Shown: piece by piece, positions 24,532 to 32,696 of the stretch
Layout: each line of letters begins with the position of its first letter
Numbering within the stretch: the first letter of the stretch is position 1
Assembly: GCF_014323705.1 (NCBI RefSeq)
Contig: NZ_JABVEC010000005.1
Span: 215,296 to 279,295, forward strand
DNA length: 64,000 nucleotides
Reading direction: 5' to 3'
Origin: Actinomadura alba
Lineage (GTDB): Bacteria; Actinomycetota; Actinomycetes; Streptosporangiales; Streptosporangiaceae
Notes under the pieces: model-generated
What the model saw: the letters and a program-made list of their open reading frames with translations, nothing else
Databases searched by the model: none
What the model was told of the DNA's origin: nothing
Program-made: the position numbers and the translations under genes

Positions 24532-25536
24532 GTGAGGCGTTCGGTCCTTCTACTGGTGATGTTGTTGGCGTGCGTCGGCTGCGGCGGCGGTATCCAGGCC
24601 GGAGGTGATGAAGGCGGAGGGACGGTCGACGTCGCGCATGTCGCCTCCCCCTTGTTCACGCCTTTGTACGTCGCCGAGGCCAAAGGCTACTTCGAGGCCG
24701 AAGGCATCAAGGTGAAGCTCCATCCGGTGGGGTCCGGTCAGGACGCGGTTCCCCTGGCGTCCAGCGGAAAGATCGACGTCATCGTCGCGGGCTTCGCGGC
24801 CGGGTTCTTCAGCGCTCTCGACTCCGGTCTCGACCTGCGGGTCGTCGGCAGCATGTCGGTCAGCGACGGCAATTCTGAGGACCCTCCGTCGGCACTCGAG
24901 GTCGCCTCGAAGCTAGTTGACCGTGGCGACGTCCGTACGCCGGCCGACCTCAAGGGTCGCCGGATCGCCGTGGCCGGGGGACCGGGCGGCTCGGGCGCCT
25001 ATCTGCTGGACCTAGTGCTGCGCGAGGCGGGGATCTCGATCAAGGACGTGACCCTCACCAACATCACCAACGCCGACATGCCGGCTGCCTTGTCGAGCGG
25101 GTCTGTCGACGCGGCGCTGACGTCAGCGCCGTTCACGGAGGCCATCGAGAAGGCGGGAACGGGGAAGGCGCTGGCCGTCCCGCCGGCAGGCAGTTCGAGC
25201 ACCGGGGTCATCTACTCCGAGAAGTTCGCGAAGACCGGTCAGGCGCAGGCGTTCTTCAACGCTCTGGCCCGTGCGGCCAAAGAGCTCCAGGGCGACGCGC
25301 GGAGTGCGCCGGAGAACATCGACCCGGTGGCGAAGGTGATGAAGGTCGAGTCCTCGGTCATCATGAACCTTCCAACGTTCACCTGGCGTCCCGATCTGGC
25401 TCCCTTGCCCGATCAGCTGGAAGCAATGCAGCGCACGTGGCTTGATGCGAAGCAGTTGACCTACGGAGATCCCATTCCCACGTCCGAGTTCACCGACACG
25501 AAGTTCTCCGAGAACGCAAAGAAGGCGTCCAACTGA
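24532..25536 (+). CDS. ABC transporter substrate-binding lipoprotein (SsuA/NMT1-like)
   Basis: 334 residues from GTG 24532 with AAGGAG upstream. A lipoprotein signal is present (VLLLVMLLACVGCGGG; Cys14 or Cys17 as lipid anchor). The mature part is the NMT1/SsuA type II periplasmic-binding fold: VASPLFTPLYVAEAKGYFEA, LASSGKIDVIVAGFAA, DLKGRRIAVAGGPGGSG and SSGSVDAALTSAPFTEA. Its membrane and ATPase partners are 0.5 kb away on the opposite strand (26018-27759). Together they would import a small organic acid, amine, sulfonate or aromatic compound. The gene ends in a perfect 16-bp hairpin. Confidence 0.87.
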   Translation: MRRSVLLLVMLLACVGCGGGIQAGGDEGGGTVDVAHVASPLFTPLYVAEAKGYFEAEGIKVKLHPVGSGQDAVPLASSGKIDVIVAGFAAGFFSALDSGLDLRVVGSMSVSDGNSEDPPSALEVASKLVDRGDVRTPADLKGRRIAVAGGPGGSGAYLLDLVLREAGISIKDVTLTNITNADMPAALSSGSVDAALTSAPFTEAIEKAGTGKALAVPPAGSSSTGVIYSEKFAKTGQAQAFFNALARAAKELQGDARSAPENIDPVAKVMKVESSVIMNLPTFTWRPDLAPLPDQLEAMQRTWLDAKQLTYGDPIPTSEFTDTKFSENAKKASN

Positions 25537-25553
25537 AGGGTCGCAGCCTAGTC

Positions 25554-25588
25554 GCAGGGGCCGAAGGCGTATCGCCTTCGGCCCCTGC
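25554..25588 (+). terminator. Perfect 16-bp hairpin after the substrate-binding protein gene
   Basis: Arms 25554-25569 and 25573-25588 are exact complements with a 3-base loop, 17 bases after the stop codon; no T-tract. Confidence 0.75.
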
Positions 25589-25593
25589 TGGTA

Positions 25594-25653
25594 TCAGCCC
25601 CAGCCTCCACTGAAGGAGAAGAACTGGCCGATGAGGTGCCGAACGCGCCCCCC
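25594..25653 (-). pseudogene. C-terminal scrap of a short-chain dehydrogenase
   Basis: The minus strand reads GRVRHLIGQFFSFSGGWG and then stop, resembling the universal SDR C terminus (FITGQxLSVSGGW). No SDR body lies upstream, so if the resemblance is real it is an orphan end. Short and therefore tentative. Confidence 0.35.
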
Positions 25654-25752
25654 TTGAATCGAGTCGAGCATCTGGTCGATTAGAAACAGGTCGGTCAATG
25701 GTGGTGTGCGTGTTGCCGAATCGCGCCACCTGATTAATGAGTAACGTCTGGA

Positions 25753-25905
25753 GTGTTGAGGCCCGTGTTCGAGCCGGACATCGTTCATCACATCGATCTG
25801 GCCCAAGTGAGGTTCGCCTACCGACAGGTGGGCACTGGTCCAGGACTTGTCCTGCTTCTTCATGGCCGGCCACAGACCGGCCTCTGCTGGCGATACGTCG
25901 TCCCG
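25753..25905 (+). pseudogene. N-terminal fragment of an alpha/beta hydrolase (haloacetate dehalogenase-like)
   Basis: From GTG 25753, about 51 residues include VRFAYRQVGTGPGLVLLLHG and RPQTGLCWRYVVP, the first strands and the HGxPQT oxyanion motif of epoxide hydrolase/dehalogenase-type enzymes. The similarity stops at about 25905, just before a 20-bp hairpin, and the nucleophile and His are missing. Confidence 0.6.
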
Positions 25906-25926
25906 AATGCCGGGGGATCGGCAGAA

Positions 25927-25971
25927 ACCCCGGGTGTGTGGAAGACAAGACGTCTTCCACACACCCGGGGT
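25927..25971. terminator. Perfect 20-bp hairpin between convergent units
   Basis: Arms 25927-25946 and 25952-25971 are exact complements with loop AAGAC. It lies downstream of the plus-strand hydrolase fragment and 47 bases beyond the stop of the minus-strand ABC permease, so it can terminate both directions. Confidence 0.75.
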
Positions 25972-26017
25972 CTTCGCTGTGCGGCAGTCGGAGGGATACT
26001 GATCAGGCTCTCGGCCC

Positions 26018-26917
26018 TCAGGCCGCTGGCCTGGGTCGCCGCCGGAGGGTGAACCGTCGTCCTGACACGGACCGCCAGGGAATGAGGATCCGTTCGAGGC
26101 CGAGCACGAGTGCCGTGAGGATCGCTCCGAGCAACGCGACGGAGGCCATTCCCACATACATAGGACCAGGCTGGAAGATCTGCCAGGAGTTCCAGATCAA
26201 GAACCCGACTCCGTTGTCAGCGGCAACGAACTCGACGGAAGTGATGATCGTGACCGCCATGCCGGCGGACACGCGCAGCCCCGTGAACACCGACGGTAGT
26301 ACGGCGGGCAGGACCACGTAGCGGAAGAGACGCCAGCCGGTCGCACCGTAGGCCGTTGCCGCCTCCAGGACGCGGGGATCGATCTGGCGTATCCCGGCCA
26401 GCGTGTTGATCTGGAGAATGAAGAAGACTCCGATCATGACGAGGAGCACCCTGGGTGTTTCCGTGAAGCCGAAGATCAGCAGCAGAATCGGCAGGATGGA
26501 GATCTTCGGAAGCGCGTACAGAGCCGAGAACAACGGATCGAACGCCGCTTGGAGGGGCTTCCACACGCCCATGACGAGTCCCATGGCGATTCCCACGATG
26601 GCACCCGCCACATAACCCACCATCAGCCGAGCCACAGTGATGCCGACCGCCTCGGGAAGCTGGCCGGATGCGGTCATGTCCACGGCGTACCGGGCGATGT
26701 CGCTGGGAGGCGGGAAGATCCTGGTGTCGGTGATGCCCAAGCTGCCAAGCGCCTGCCACACCAGCAGCAGGACGGTGGGGGTGGCCAGGGCGAGCAGGGC
26801 GTACCGGCGGGTCAGCCTGCGGGTCCGTTTGCGCTCCGACTCCAGGGCCGCCGCCATCGGATCAGGCGTCGAATCGCTTCGGGCAGAAACCGGCGCGGGT
26901 TTCGACATGGTCGTCAT
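26018..26917 (-). CDS. ABC transporter permease (SsuC/TauC-like)
   Basis: 299 residues with about six membrane helices: an N-terminal anchor near 38-60, then a core about 100-285. The family EAA loop appears as EAATAYGATGWRLFRYVVLP (Gly at the usual position), the docking site for the ATPase. It overlaps the ATPase gene by ATGA, so the two are translated together, and belongs with the binding protein at 24532. Confidence 0.9.
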   Translation of the reverse strand: MTTMSKPAPVSARSDSTPDPMAAALESERKRTRRLTRRYALLALATPTVLLLVWQALGSLGITDTRIFPPPSDIARYAVDMTASGQLPEAVGITVARLMVGYVAGAIVGIAMGLVMGVWKPLQAAFDPLFSALYALPKISILPILLLIFGFTETPRVLLVMIGVFFILQINTLAGIRQIDPRVLEAATAYGATGWRLFRYVVLPAVLPSVFTGLRVSAGMAVTIITSVEFVAADNGVGFLIWNSWQIFQPGPMYVGMASVALLGAILTALVLGLERILIPWRSVSGRRFTLRRRPRPAA

Positions 26918-27759
26918 GAGAAGACCACCGACTTCTGGACCTCGTCACGCAAGGATTCCCAGATGTTGTGTTTCATGTCTGCGAACTCCGGAGTGCTTTC
27001 GATGTCGATGTTTCGCGGGTGATCGAAAGGCACCTTGATGTCTTCCTTGATCTGGCCCGGGCGCGCGGACATGAGAATGATCCGGTCCCCGAGGAGTAGC
27101 GCCTCCTCGATCGCGTGGGTCACTAGCACCACGGTCTTTCGTTCCCGCTCCCAGAGCTCGATCAGCTGCTCCTGCATCAGGCGGCGCGTCTGGGCATCCA
27201 AGGCGCCGAGCGGTTCGTCCATCAGGAGACAGGGCGATCCGGTGGCGAACGCGCGCGCGATCGCGGTCCGCTGCTTCATTCCGCCCGAAAGCTGATGGGG
27301 GTAGCTGTTCGCGAACTCACTGAGGCCCACATACTCGAGCCACGTGCGAGCCGTGGCGTTGCGTTCCTCGCGCGAGAACCCAGCCATGCGCAGTCCGAAC
27401 GCGACGTTCTCCAGCACCGTGAACCAAGGGAAGACCCCGTGCTCCTGGAACACGAACGCGGAGACGGGGACTGCCGACTTGCGTTCAGGAGCCGTCACCT
27501 GCCCAATCGTCGCCTGTTCGAGCCCGCCGAGGATGCGCAGGAGCGTGGACTTACCGCACCCTGACGGCCCGACGATGCAGGTGAACGAGCCCGCCTCGAC
27601 GTCGAGAGACACACCGTCCAGCGCGGTGACTGATCGGTCCGGGGCATAGAAGACCTTCGACACATCGCGCGCGGAGTAGGCGATGTCCGGGCCATCCGCA
27701 CCAACGCCGGCAGACGTTGTTTCGTCGGCGCGCGGCTTCCTCGCGTCCAAGCTGTACAT
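26914..27759 (-). CDS. ABC transporter ATP-binding protein (SsuB/TauB-like)
   Basis: 281 residues from ATG 27759, preferred because GAGAGGTGG sits 7 bases upstream; an in-frame ATG 57 bases earlier lacks a site. Walker A GPSGCGKST, Q-loop FQEHGVFPW, signature LSGGMKQR, Walker B LLMDEPLGALD and switch His in VTHAIEEA are intact. It energises the permease encoded immediately downstream. Taurine/nitrate/sulfonate-type importers are the closest class. Confidence 0.92.
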   Translation of the reverse strand: MYSLDARKPRADETTSAGVGADGPDIAYSARDVSKVFYAPDRSVTALDGVSLDVEAGSFTCIVGPSGCGKSTLLRILGGLEQATIGQVTAPERKSAVPVSAFVFQEHGVFPWFTVLENVAFGLRMAGFSREERNATARTWLEYVGLSEFANSYPHQLSGGMKQRTAIARAFATGSPCLLMDEPLGALDAQTRRLMQEQLIELWERERKTVVLVTHAIEEALLLGDRIILMSARPGQIKEDIKVPFDHPRNIDIESTPEFADMKHNIWESLRDEVQKSVVFS

Positions 27760-28179
27760 GACGATTCCACCTCTCGCCGGTGAGCGATCCTCACACGGCG
27801 CTAAGGTGTCACGCACGTTACAGGCTGACTACCTGGGCTTGCCGCTCAGCGAAACCCGGCGAGTGGCATCCGGCAACGTGTTTGGACGACCGCGCGATTC
27901 ATACGCCTGGCGGCACGTGTCATGACACGGTTTCAGGCGCATGGCTGCTGAGCAAATCCTCGACTACGGTGCGTCATCCCTGTGTCTCACGGTAGCCACG
28001 TTAGTGTCGGTTCCACGACCACGGTTTGTACTTTGGGTCGTACACAGGGACGGGTCTGCGGCGCGGATGGGCCGCCAGATCCGCGGCAGGCCGCTTTGGC
28101 CGTCCCGCCACACGGCGCGACATCCGCATACCCGCCATTGGTCGCGGCCATCCGTGGTGTGGCCGCTCTCGCGCTGCCG
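27760..28179. promoter_or_regulatory. 420-bp intergenic region with a 12-bp palindrome
   Basis: The promoter of the ATPase-permease operon should lie at the left end. GTGTCATGACAC at 27917-27928 is a perfect 12-base palindrome about 160 bases before the ATPase start, a possible operator. No gene or remnant is convincing in the rest; the open frames there are antisense or compositional. Confidence 0.35.
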
Positions 28180-28647
28180 TCAGGTGCCGGCGCCCAGGAG
28201 TTTGCCGAGGAGTGCGGTGAGTTGGTCGCGCTCCTGGAGGCTGAGGGACTGGAAGGTGTCGTCGAGGAATGCCGGGATTGACTCCTCTGCCTCGGCGAGT
28301 CGTTGCCGGCCGGAGTCGGTGATGGTCACCGCGTAGGAGCGCCGGTCGCGGGGGTTGCGCTCGCGCCGGGCAAGGCCCGCGCGTTCGAGGTCATCACAGA
28401 CGCTGACCATGACACTGCGGTCGATGCGCAGTTCCTCGCTGAGTGTCTGTTGGGAGCAGGGGCCGACGGCGGCGAGCATCTTCAGCACCAGGTGCTGGCC
28501 GACGCCGAGCCCTTGTGCGCCTGCGTGGGCGTCGGCCGCCCGCGCCACCGAGGCCGAGGCCCGGCACAGGGCGATGTCCAGCCGTTCGGCCGCCAGTTGC
28601 GGGAAGTAGGTCGGCCTGATGGGCCGCCGGTCGGTCGTCGTCGGCAT
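28180..28647 (-). CDS. MarR-family transcriptional regulator
   Basis: 155 residues, typical MarR length. The winged helix is seen in CSQQTLSEELRIDRSVMVSV, followed by DDLERAGLARRERNPRDRRSYAVTITDSG cut in the database-typical way: DPRDRR-type wing (NPRDRRSYAV) and ITDSGRQRL. ATG 28647 has GAGGGG upstream. It is divergent from the MFS exporter, with a palindrome over the exporter promoter, so it should repress that gene until a small phenolic or drug ligand binds. Confidence 0.9.
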   Translation of the reverse strand: MPTTTDRRPIRPTYFPQLAAERLDIALCRASASVARAADAHAGAQGLGVGQHLVLKMLAAVGPCSQQTLSEELRIDRSVMVSVCDDLERAGLARRERNPRDRRSYAVTITDSGRQRLAEAEESIPAFLDDTFQSLSLQERDQLTALLGKLLGAGT

Positions 28648-28705
28648 CGGATCCCCTCGGTATGCGGTGCGACCAGCCTACCAAATCCGTCTTCATGTCG
28701 ATCGT

Positions 28706-28762
28706 TTGACAACAGATGATTGTCGGCCATACGGTCCGAATCATCTGATCACAGATCGTCTG
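28706..28762. promoter_or_regulatory. MFS promoter with candidate MarR operators
   Basis: TTGACA at 28706-28711 is a good -35, with CATACG near 28728 as a weak -10. The inverted repeat GACAA-CAGATGA-TTGTC (28708-28724) overlaps the -35. CAGATGAT (28713-28720) is mirrored by ATCATCTG (28740-28747), and CAGATCGTCTG follows near 28752. Such nested palindromes fit a MarR dimer regulating both divergent genes. Confidence 0.55.
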
Positions 28763-28782
28763 CACATAGATGGAGGATGGTC

Positions 28783-30147
28783 ATGACGCATCCCGTAGGC
28801 CGTGAGCGGGTGGCCTTGGTGTTGTTGTGCGCGGCGGTGTTCCTGGACTCGATGGACCTGTCCTTGATGGGCGTGGCACTACCCGCCATCGGCGCGGACC
28901 TGTCGCTGCCGGAGAGCACCTTGCAGTGGCTGATGTCGGGCTACGCCGTCGCCTACGGCGGATTCCTGCTGCTAGGCGGCCGCATGGCCGACCTGGTCGG
29001 GCGGCGCAGGATGTTCCTGCTGTCGCTGGCGGTGTTCGCGGCGGCGAGCCTCGCCGGCGGCCTGCTGTCGTCGGGCTGGCCGCTGGTCGCCACCCGGGTG
29101 ATCAAGGGCGTGGCGGCCGCGCTGACGGCCCCCGCCGCGCTGTCGCTCATCACCACCACATTCGCCGAGGGGCCGCGCCGCAACCGGGCGCTGGGGGTCT
29201 ACGCGCTGGCAGGCGCGACGGGCTACAGCGCGGGACTGATCGCCTCCGGGCTGCTCACCGAGATCAGCTGGCGGCTGGTGTTCTTCCTGCCGATCCCGAT
29301 CTCGCTGCTGGTGCTGGTCACCGCGCCGCTGGTGCTGCCACGCGGGGACCGGCCGACTGCGCCCGCCGGTGGTTTCGACGCCGCCGGTGCCGCGGCCGTC
29401 ACCGGCGGCGTGCTGCTGCTGGTGTACGCGCTGACCGAGACCAGTTGGCAGGCCGGCGTCGTGGCCGCGGGTCTGCTGGGCGCCTTCATTTTCATCGAAC
29501 GCCGGCAACGGACCCCGCTGGTCCCGCTGGGAGTGTTTCGGTCCCGCAGGCTGACCGCCGCCAACCTCGCGGCGCTGGCCTGGGCGTGCGCGACCATCGG
29601 CTGGCAGTTCGTCGCCGTCCTCTACCTCCAGCAGGTCCTGGGCTACACCGCGCTCACCACTGGGCTGGGGATCGTCCCGATGGGCCTGGCCATCGTGGTG
29701 ACCGCCAACCTGGCGGGACGGCTGATCAGCCGCTGGGGCCTCGGCCGGGTCGCCGCCGCCGGTTTGCTGCTGCAGGCCGCAGGCATCCTGCTGTTCCTGC
29801 GGGCCGGCACCTCAGGCGACTACGTCACAGTGTTGCTGCCCGCGCTGCTCATACACGGAGCGGGCAACGGGCTGTCGTTTCCCAGCCTCAACATCGCCGC
29901 CGTCGGCGGACTGCCCAACGACCAGCAAGGCCTGGCCTCCGGCCTGGTCACCTCCGCGGTCCAGATCGGCGCCGGCATCGGCGTGGCGGTCCTGGCCGCC
30001 GTCATGGCCCTCGGCGACTCCACCCTGGCCGGTTACCGGCTGGCGTTCCTGACGGCCGGGAGCTTCTCGCTGCTCGGCGCCCTCGTCGCCCACCTCGGCC
30101 TACGCGCCCCGGCGGCCGGGCCCACACGCGTGACGACCCGAGCCTGA
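28783..30147 (+). CDS. MFS transporter, DHA2-type drug exporter
   Basis: 454 residues from ATG 28783 (GGAGG 6 bases upstream). Around 14 helices; the motif A loop appears as LLGGRMADLVGRRRMFLLSL and motif C as GATGYSAGLIASGLLTE. It begins LVLLCAAVFLDSMDLSLMGV, the DHA2 helix 1 with the D-x-x-x-x motif. Likely a proton-coupled exporter of a drug-like compound, regulated by the adjacent MarR protein. Confidence 0.9.
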   Translation: MTHPVGRERVALVLLCAAVFLDSMDLSLMGVALPAIGADLSLPESTLQWLMSGYAVAYGGFLLLGGRMADLVGRRRMFLLSLAVFAAASLAGGLLSSGWPLVATRVIKGVAAALTAPAALSLITTTFAEGPRRNRALGVYALAGATGYSAGLIASGLLTEISWRLVFFLPIPISLLVLVTAPLVLPRGDRPTAPAGGFDAAGAAAVTGGVLLLVYALTETSWQAGVVAAGLLGAFIFIERRQRTPLVPLGVFRSRRLTAANLAALAWACATIGWQFVAVLYLQQVLGYTALTTGLGIVPMGLAIVVTANLAGRLISRWGLGRVAAAGLLLQAAGILLFLRAGTSGDYVTVLLPALLIHGAGNGLSFPSLNIAAVGGLPNDQQGLASGLVTSAVQIGAGIGVAVLAAVMALGDSTLAGYRLAFLTAGSFSLLGALVAHLGLRAPAAGPTRVTTRA

Positions 30148-30175
30148 TCATCGTCCTGCCTTGGAGGCACATCTC

Positions 30176-30823
30176 ATGACCCTGGACCTCACCCCCGACG
30201 AGCTGCTGTCCACCACTCGCGCGGTGCGCAGGCGCCTCGACTTCACCCGGCCGGTGCCCCGCAGGCTGATCGAGGAGTGCGTGGACCTGGCCGTCCAGGC
30301 GCCGACCGGCCGCAACCGGCAGCGCTGGCACTTCCTGGTCGTCACCGAGCCCGCCCAGCGGCGGGCCGTGGCCGACATCTTCCTGCGGGCCCTGCCGCTG
30401 GCGGTCGGGCAGCCGCTGACCAAGCGCGACCTTTGGCGCATGAACTACCACCCCGGCTCGACCGAACGCGTCTTCGACGGCCTGCGCCACCTGGCCGACA
30501 ACATCCACCGGGTGCCCGCCTTCGTCATCCCGGCCGTGGAGGGCCGCACCGACCGCGCCCCCGTGGCCGTCCAGGCCGGAGCATGGGGCTCGATCCTGCC
30601 CGCCACGTGGAGCTTCATGCTCGCCGCCCGCGCCCGCGGCCTCGGCACGGTGTGGACGACCGCGCAAGGCCCCCTCGAACACGAACTGGCCCGGACGCTC
30701 GGCGTCCCCCACGACGAGGTCATGCTCGCCGCGTTCATCCCCCTGGCGTACACCATCGGGACCGACTTCAAGCCCGCCCGACGCATCCCCCGCGAACAGA
30801 TCCTGCACTGGGACCGCTGGTAG
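30176..30823 (+). CDS. Nitroreductase-family flavoprotein
   Basis: 215 residues from ATG 30176 (GGAGG 8 bases upstream). The FMN-binding nitroreductase fold is seen in TTRAVRRRLDFTRPVPRRLI, QAPTGRNRQRWHFLVV, and late RGLGTVWTTAQG plus GVPHDEVMLAAFIPLAY. It follows the exporter by 28 bases and probably shares its transcript, suggesting reduction or detoxification of the same nitro- or quinone-type compound that is exported. Confidence 0.87.
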   Translation: MTLDLTPDELLSTTRAVRRRLDFTRPVPRRLIEECVDLAVQAPTGRNRQRWHFLVVTEPAQRRAVADIFLRALPLAVGQPLTKRDLWRMNYHPGSTERVFDGLRHLADNIHRVPAFVIPAVEGRTDRAPVAVQAGAWGSILPATWSFMLAARARGLGTVWTTAQGPLEHELARTLGVPHDEVMLAAFIPLAYTIGTDFKPARRIPREQILHWDRW

Positions 30824-30887
30824 GCCATCGAGAGGCCGCCAACGAACACCGCAACCGTTGGTCGGTCAGTCCACGGGAGAGCCGAGG

Positions 30888-31493
30888 CTATGGCTGCGGC
30901 CGCCCGCCAAACCGCCAGTCGTGGACCTCGACGCTCTCGTACAGCCCGGCCCGGGCGTAGGGCTCCTGCGCGATCAAAGCCTCAGCGGAGCTTCGGTCCG
31001 GCAACTCGGCCAGTATCGCGGTTCCGCGCCATTCGGCACCATCGTCGGACAGCAGCGGTCCGCATGCGATGAGGCGCTCGTGGTAGCCCTCGTCGAGATA
31101 GTGCCGGTGCGCTTGGCTCAGAGCGTCGCTGATCGCAAGCACACCCGGCCTGCCGTGCGCCATGATCAGGAAGCGGTGGTAGCCGGCGGTGCTCCCGCTG
31201 TACTGCCACATGGTGCGCCCCAGGGTGTTGCTCCAGCGGCGCACCAGCACCTCGTCGTACACGCCGGCCTTGTAGTTGGGCTCGTCGAACGCGAACGCCT
31301 GCGCGGCCTGGACGTCGGGCAGGTCGACGATGTGCATACTGCCGGTCGCGGCCGCGCCGTCGGGGGTCAGGGTGGGGCCACGCGCGATCATCGCTTCGGC
31401 GTACCGGTCCATGAAGGTCCAGTGAGCTTCGGCCAATTCCGAACGCAACTCCCCAGAATCTGGCCTATCACGGCAATAAACGAAGTACTCCAT
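30888..31493 (-). CDS. Tandem YCII-domain protein
   Basis: 201 residues from ATG 31493, where YCII domains normally begin (MEYFVYCRDRPD); a start 84 bases upstream is possible. Two YCII-like halves are visible: residues 1-90 (AHWTFMDRYAEAMIARGPTL) and 105-195 (AHRHYLDEGYHERLIACGPL), each with a conserved His-Asp/Glu and RGP/CGP turn. YCII proteins are dimeric ferredoxin-like folds, here covalently fused; function unknown. It is convergent with the nitroreductase gene. Confidence 0.8.
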   Translation of the reverse strand: MEYFVYCRDRPDSGELRSELAEAHWTFMDRYAEAMIARGPTLTPDGAAATGSMHIVDLPDVQAAQAFAFDEPNYKAGVYDEVLVRRWSNTLGRTMWQYSGSTAGYHRFLIMAHGRPGVLAISDALSQAHRHYLDEGYHERLIACGPLLSDDGAEWRGTAILAELPDRSSAEALIAQEPYARAGLYESVEVHDWRFGGRPQP

Positions 31494-31850
31494 GCCGCCC
31501 TCGCTGGTGAGCATCAGATCTGCGCAGTCGATTTGGTGAGCACGAACCCTACCAGCGATCACCTTGGATTCAGACAAACGCCGGCAGGTCTACCAGGGCA
31601 CCATCGACGTCGCCTCGAACGGTGCACACGTGTCGCCGGCCGAAGATGGAGTACGTAGAGCGGCAATAACTCCTTGCGGTCGCCAGAATGCGCCTGGTGG
31701 CGAGATGTTAGGGATTGGTCAAGGTTGGCGCCGCTGAGATGGCTCCACGCCGAATTCAGGTTTCAGTGGAGTTGCGCTCGCCGCGTCGGGGGGACGGCGA
31801 GACGGCCCGCATCCCGTGGCCGTCAGGCCCACTCAGGAGGAGTGTATTTA
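31494..31850. other. Intergenic region without a supported gene
   Basis: The left 84 bases could be an N-terminal extension of the YCII gene. The remainder contains the divergent promoters for that gene and the secreted protein; AGGAGGAG at 31835-31842 is the latter's ribosome-binding site. I see no hairpin or conserved protein fragment. Confidence 0.4.
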
Positions 31851-32348
31851 ATGCGGAAGACCTCGAAGCTCAACAGGTCCACTCGGAAGATCGCAGCCGC
31901 CGTCACTGTGCCGCTGGTGACGGCCGCGGCCCTCGCGGTCACCGCGCCCCCGGCCTCCGCCGCGACGACGAAGTGCTCCGGTTACCAGTACCGAACCGGA
32001 CCCGTCGTCACCCAGGTCGCAGTCAAGACGTGTGTCGTGGCGAGCGGGAGCTCGCGCTATGCGTACATCCTGGTCGAATGGGCCCGCGCCTACGGCGGTA
32101 CGGACTGGGACCTGTTCAAGGTCCACGCGCGTCTTGAGCGGAATGACGGCAACTATGCCACGAAGTGGTGCGACTTCACTGACTCGATGAACAGGTACCA
32201 GAACGGCCGTCTCACGTGCAGAACCGCAACGGTCAGCTCTTCCGTGAGCGGCGGATGGACCGGTGACGGCATCGTCAACTTCAACATCAATCTCGATGGT
32301 CTAGGGACGAAGACCTGGGAACTTGGCGGGTCGCCCAGCGTGAGCTGA
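31851..32348 (+). CDS. Small secreted protein with four cysteines
   Basis: 165 residues from ATG 31851 with AGGAGGAG upstream. A Sec signal peptide (basic N terminus, hydrophobic 14-31, cleavage near ASA-AT at 37-38) precedes a mature domain of about 127 residues with Cys42, Cys61, Cys107 and Cys123, probably two disulfides. The mature part is rich in aromatic and beta-prone residues (YAYILVEWARAYGGTDWDLF; SGGWTGDGIVNFNINLDGLG), suggesting a beta-sandwich. I do not recognise the family. It ends before a hairpin and may be independent of the following regulator operon. Confidence 0.75.
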   Translation: MRKTSKLNRSTRKIAAAVTVPLVTAAALAVTAPPASAATTKCSGYQYRTGPVVTQVAVKTCVVASGSSRYAYILVEWARAYGGTDWDLFKVHARLERNDGNYATKWCDFTDSMNRYQNGRLTCRTATVSSSVSGGWTGDGIVNFNINLDGLGTKTWELGGSPSVS

Positions 32349-32370
32349 TCGAGGGAGTAGCCACACGGTT

Positions 32371-32412
32371 GCGATGAGCGCCTGTTCGACTTCGGTCGCG
32401 GGCGCTCATCGC
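32371..32412 (+). terminator. Hairpin terminator of the small secreted protein gene
   Basis: GCGATGAGCGCC (32371-32382) pairs perfectly with GGCGCTCATCGC (32401-32412), with an 18-base loop that can itself fold. Confidence 0.65.
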
Positions 32413-32696
32413 ACAGGCCGTGGCCCGCCGGCCCTGGGCACGCCGAAAGTGATAAAAGGAACGTCGCAGGCGTAAAGAGAATATGCGCCCCTTATGGAAT
32501 GAAAGTCACCGACGCGTGACGGGCTCCATCGGGGGCCGGGCCATCGGTGATCAACTTGTGACCTCCGAACGCTCGATGGGCGGTGAGAGAACGATCTAAT
32601 CTGCGGCTGCAGACGAGGAAACGCGACCCAGCGGCACTTACGTTGGCCGGCCGCTGTGTTCCATTCCTCTGGCACAGATCCTTCATGGGGAGCCGC
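32413..32696. promoter_or_regulatory. Leader of the two-component/TAXI operon
   Basis: No gene is seen. The AT-richer stretch around 32450-32505 (GATAAAAGGAACG; AGAGAATATGCG) is the likely promoter of the downstream operon. GGGGAG four bases before ATG 32697 decides the regulator start. Confidence 0.35.

Noticed and set aside
14529..26017. Integrative element with an attachment-site duplication of tRNA-Ala
   Set aside because: I found no second copy of the tRNA 3' end and no integrase gene inside the window; only an 11-base chance match near 24274 in the IclR gene. An island is plausible, but a defined integrated element is not supported.
27982..28281. 100-codon plus-strand frame in the gap before and into the MarR gene
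   Set aside because: Its second half is antisense to the MarR coding sequence and the first half lacks any motif or ribosome-binding site.
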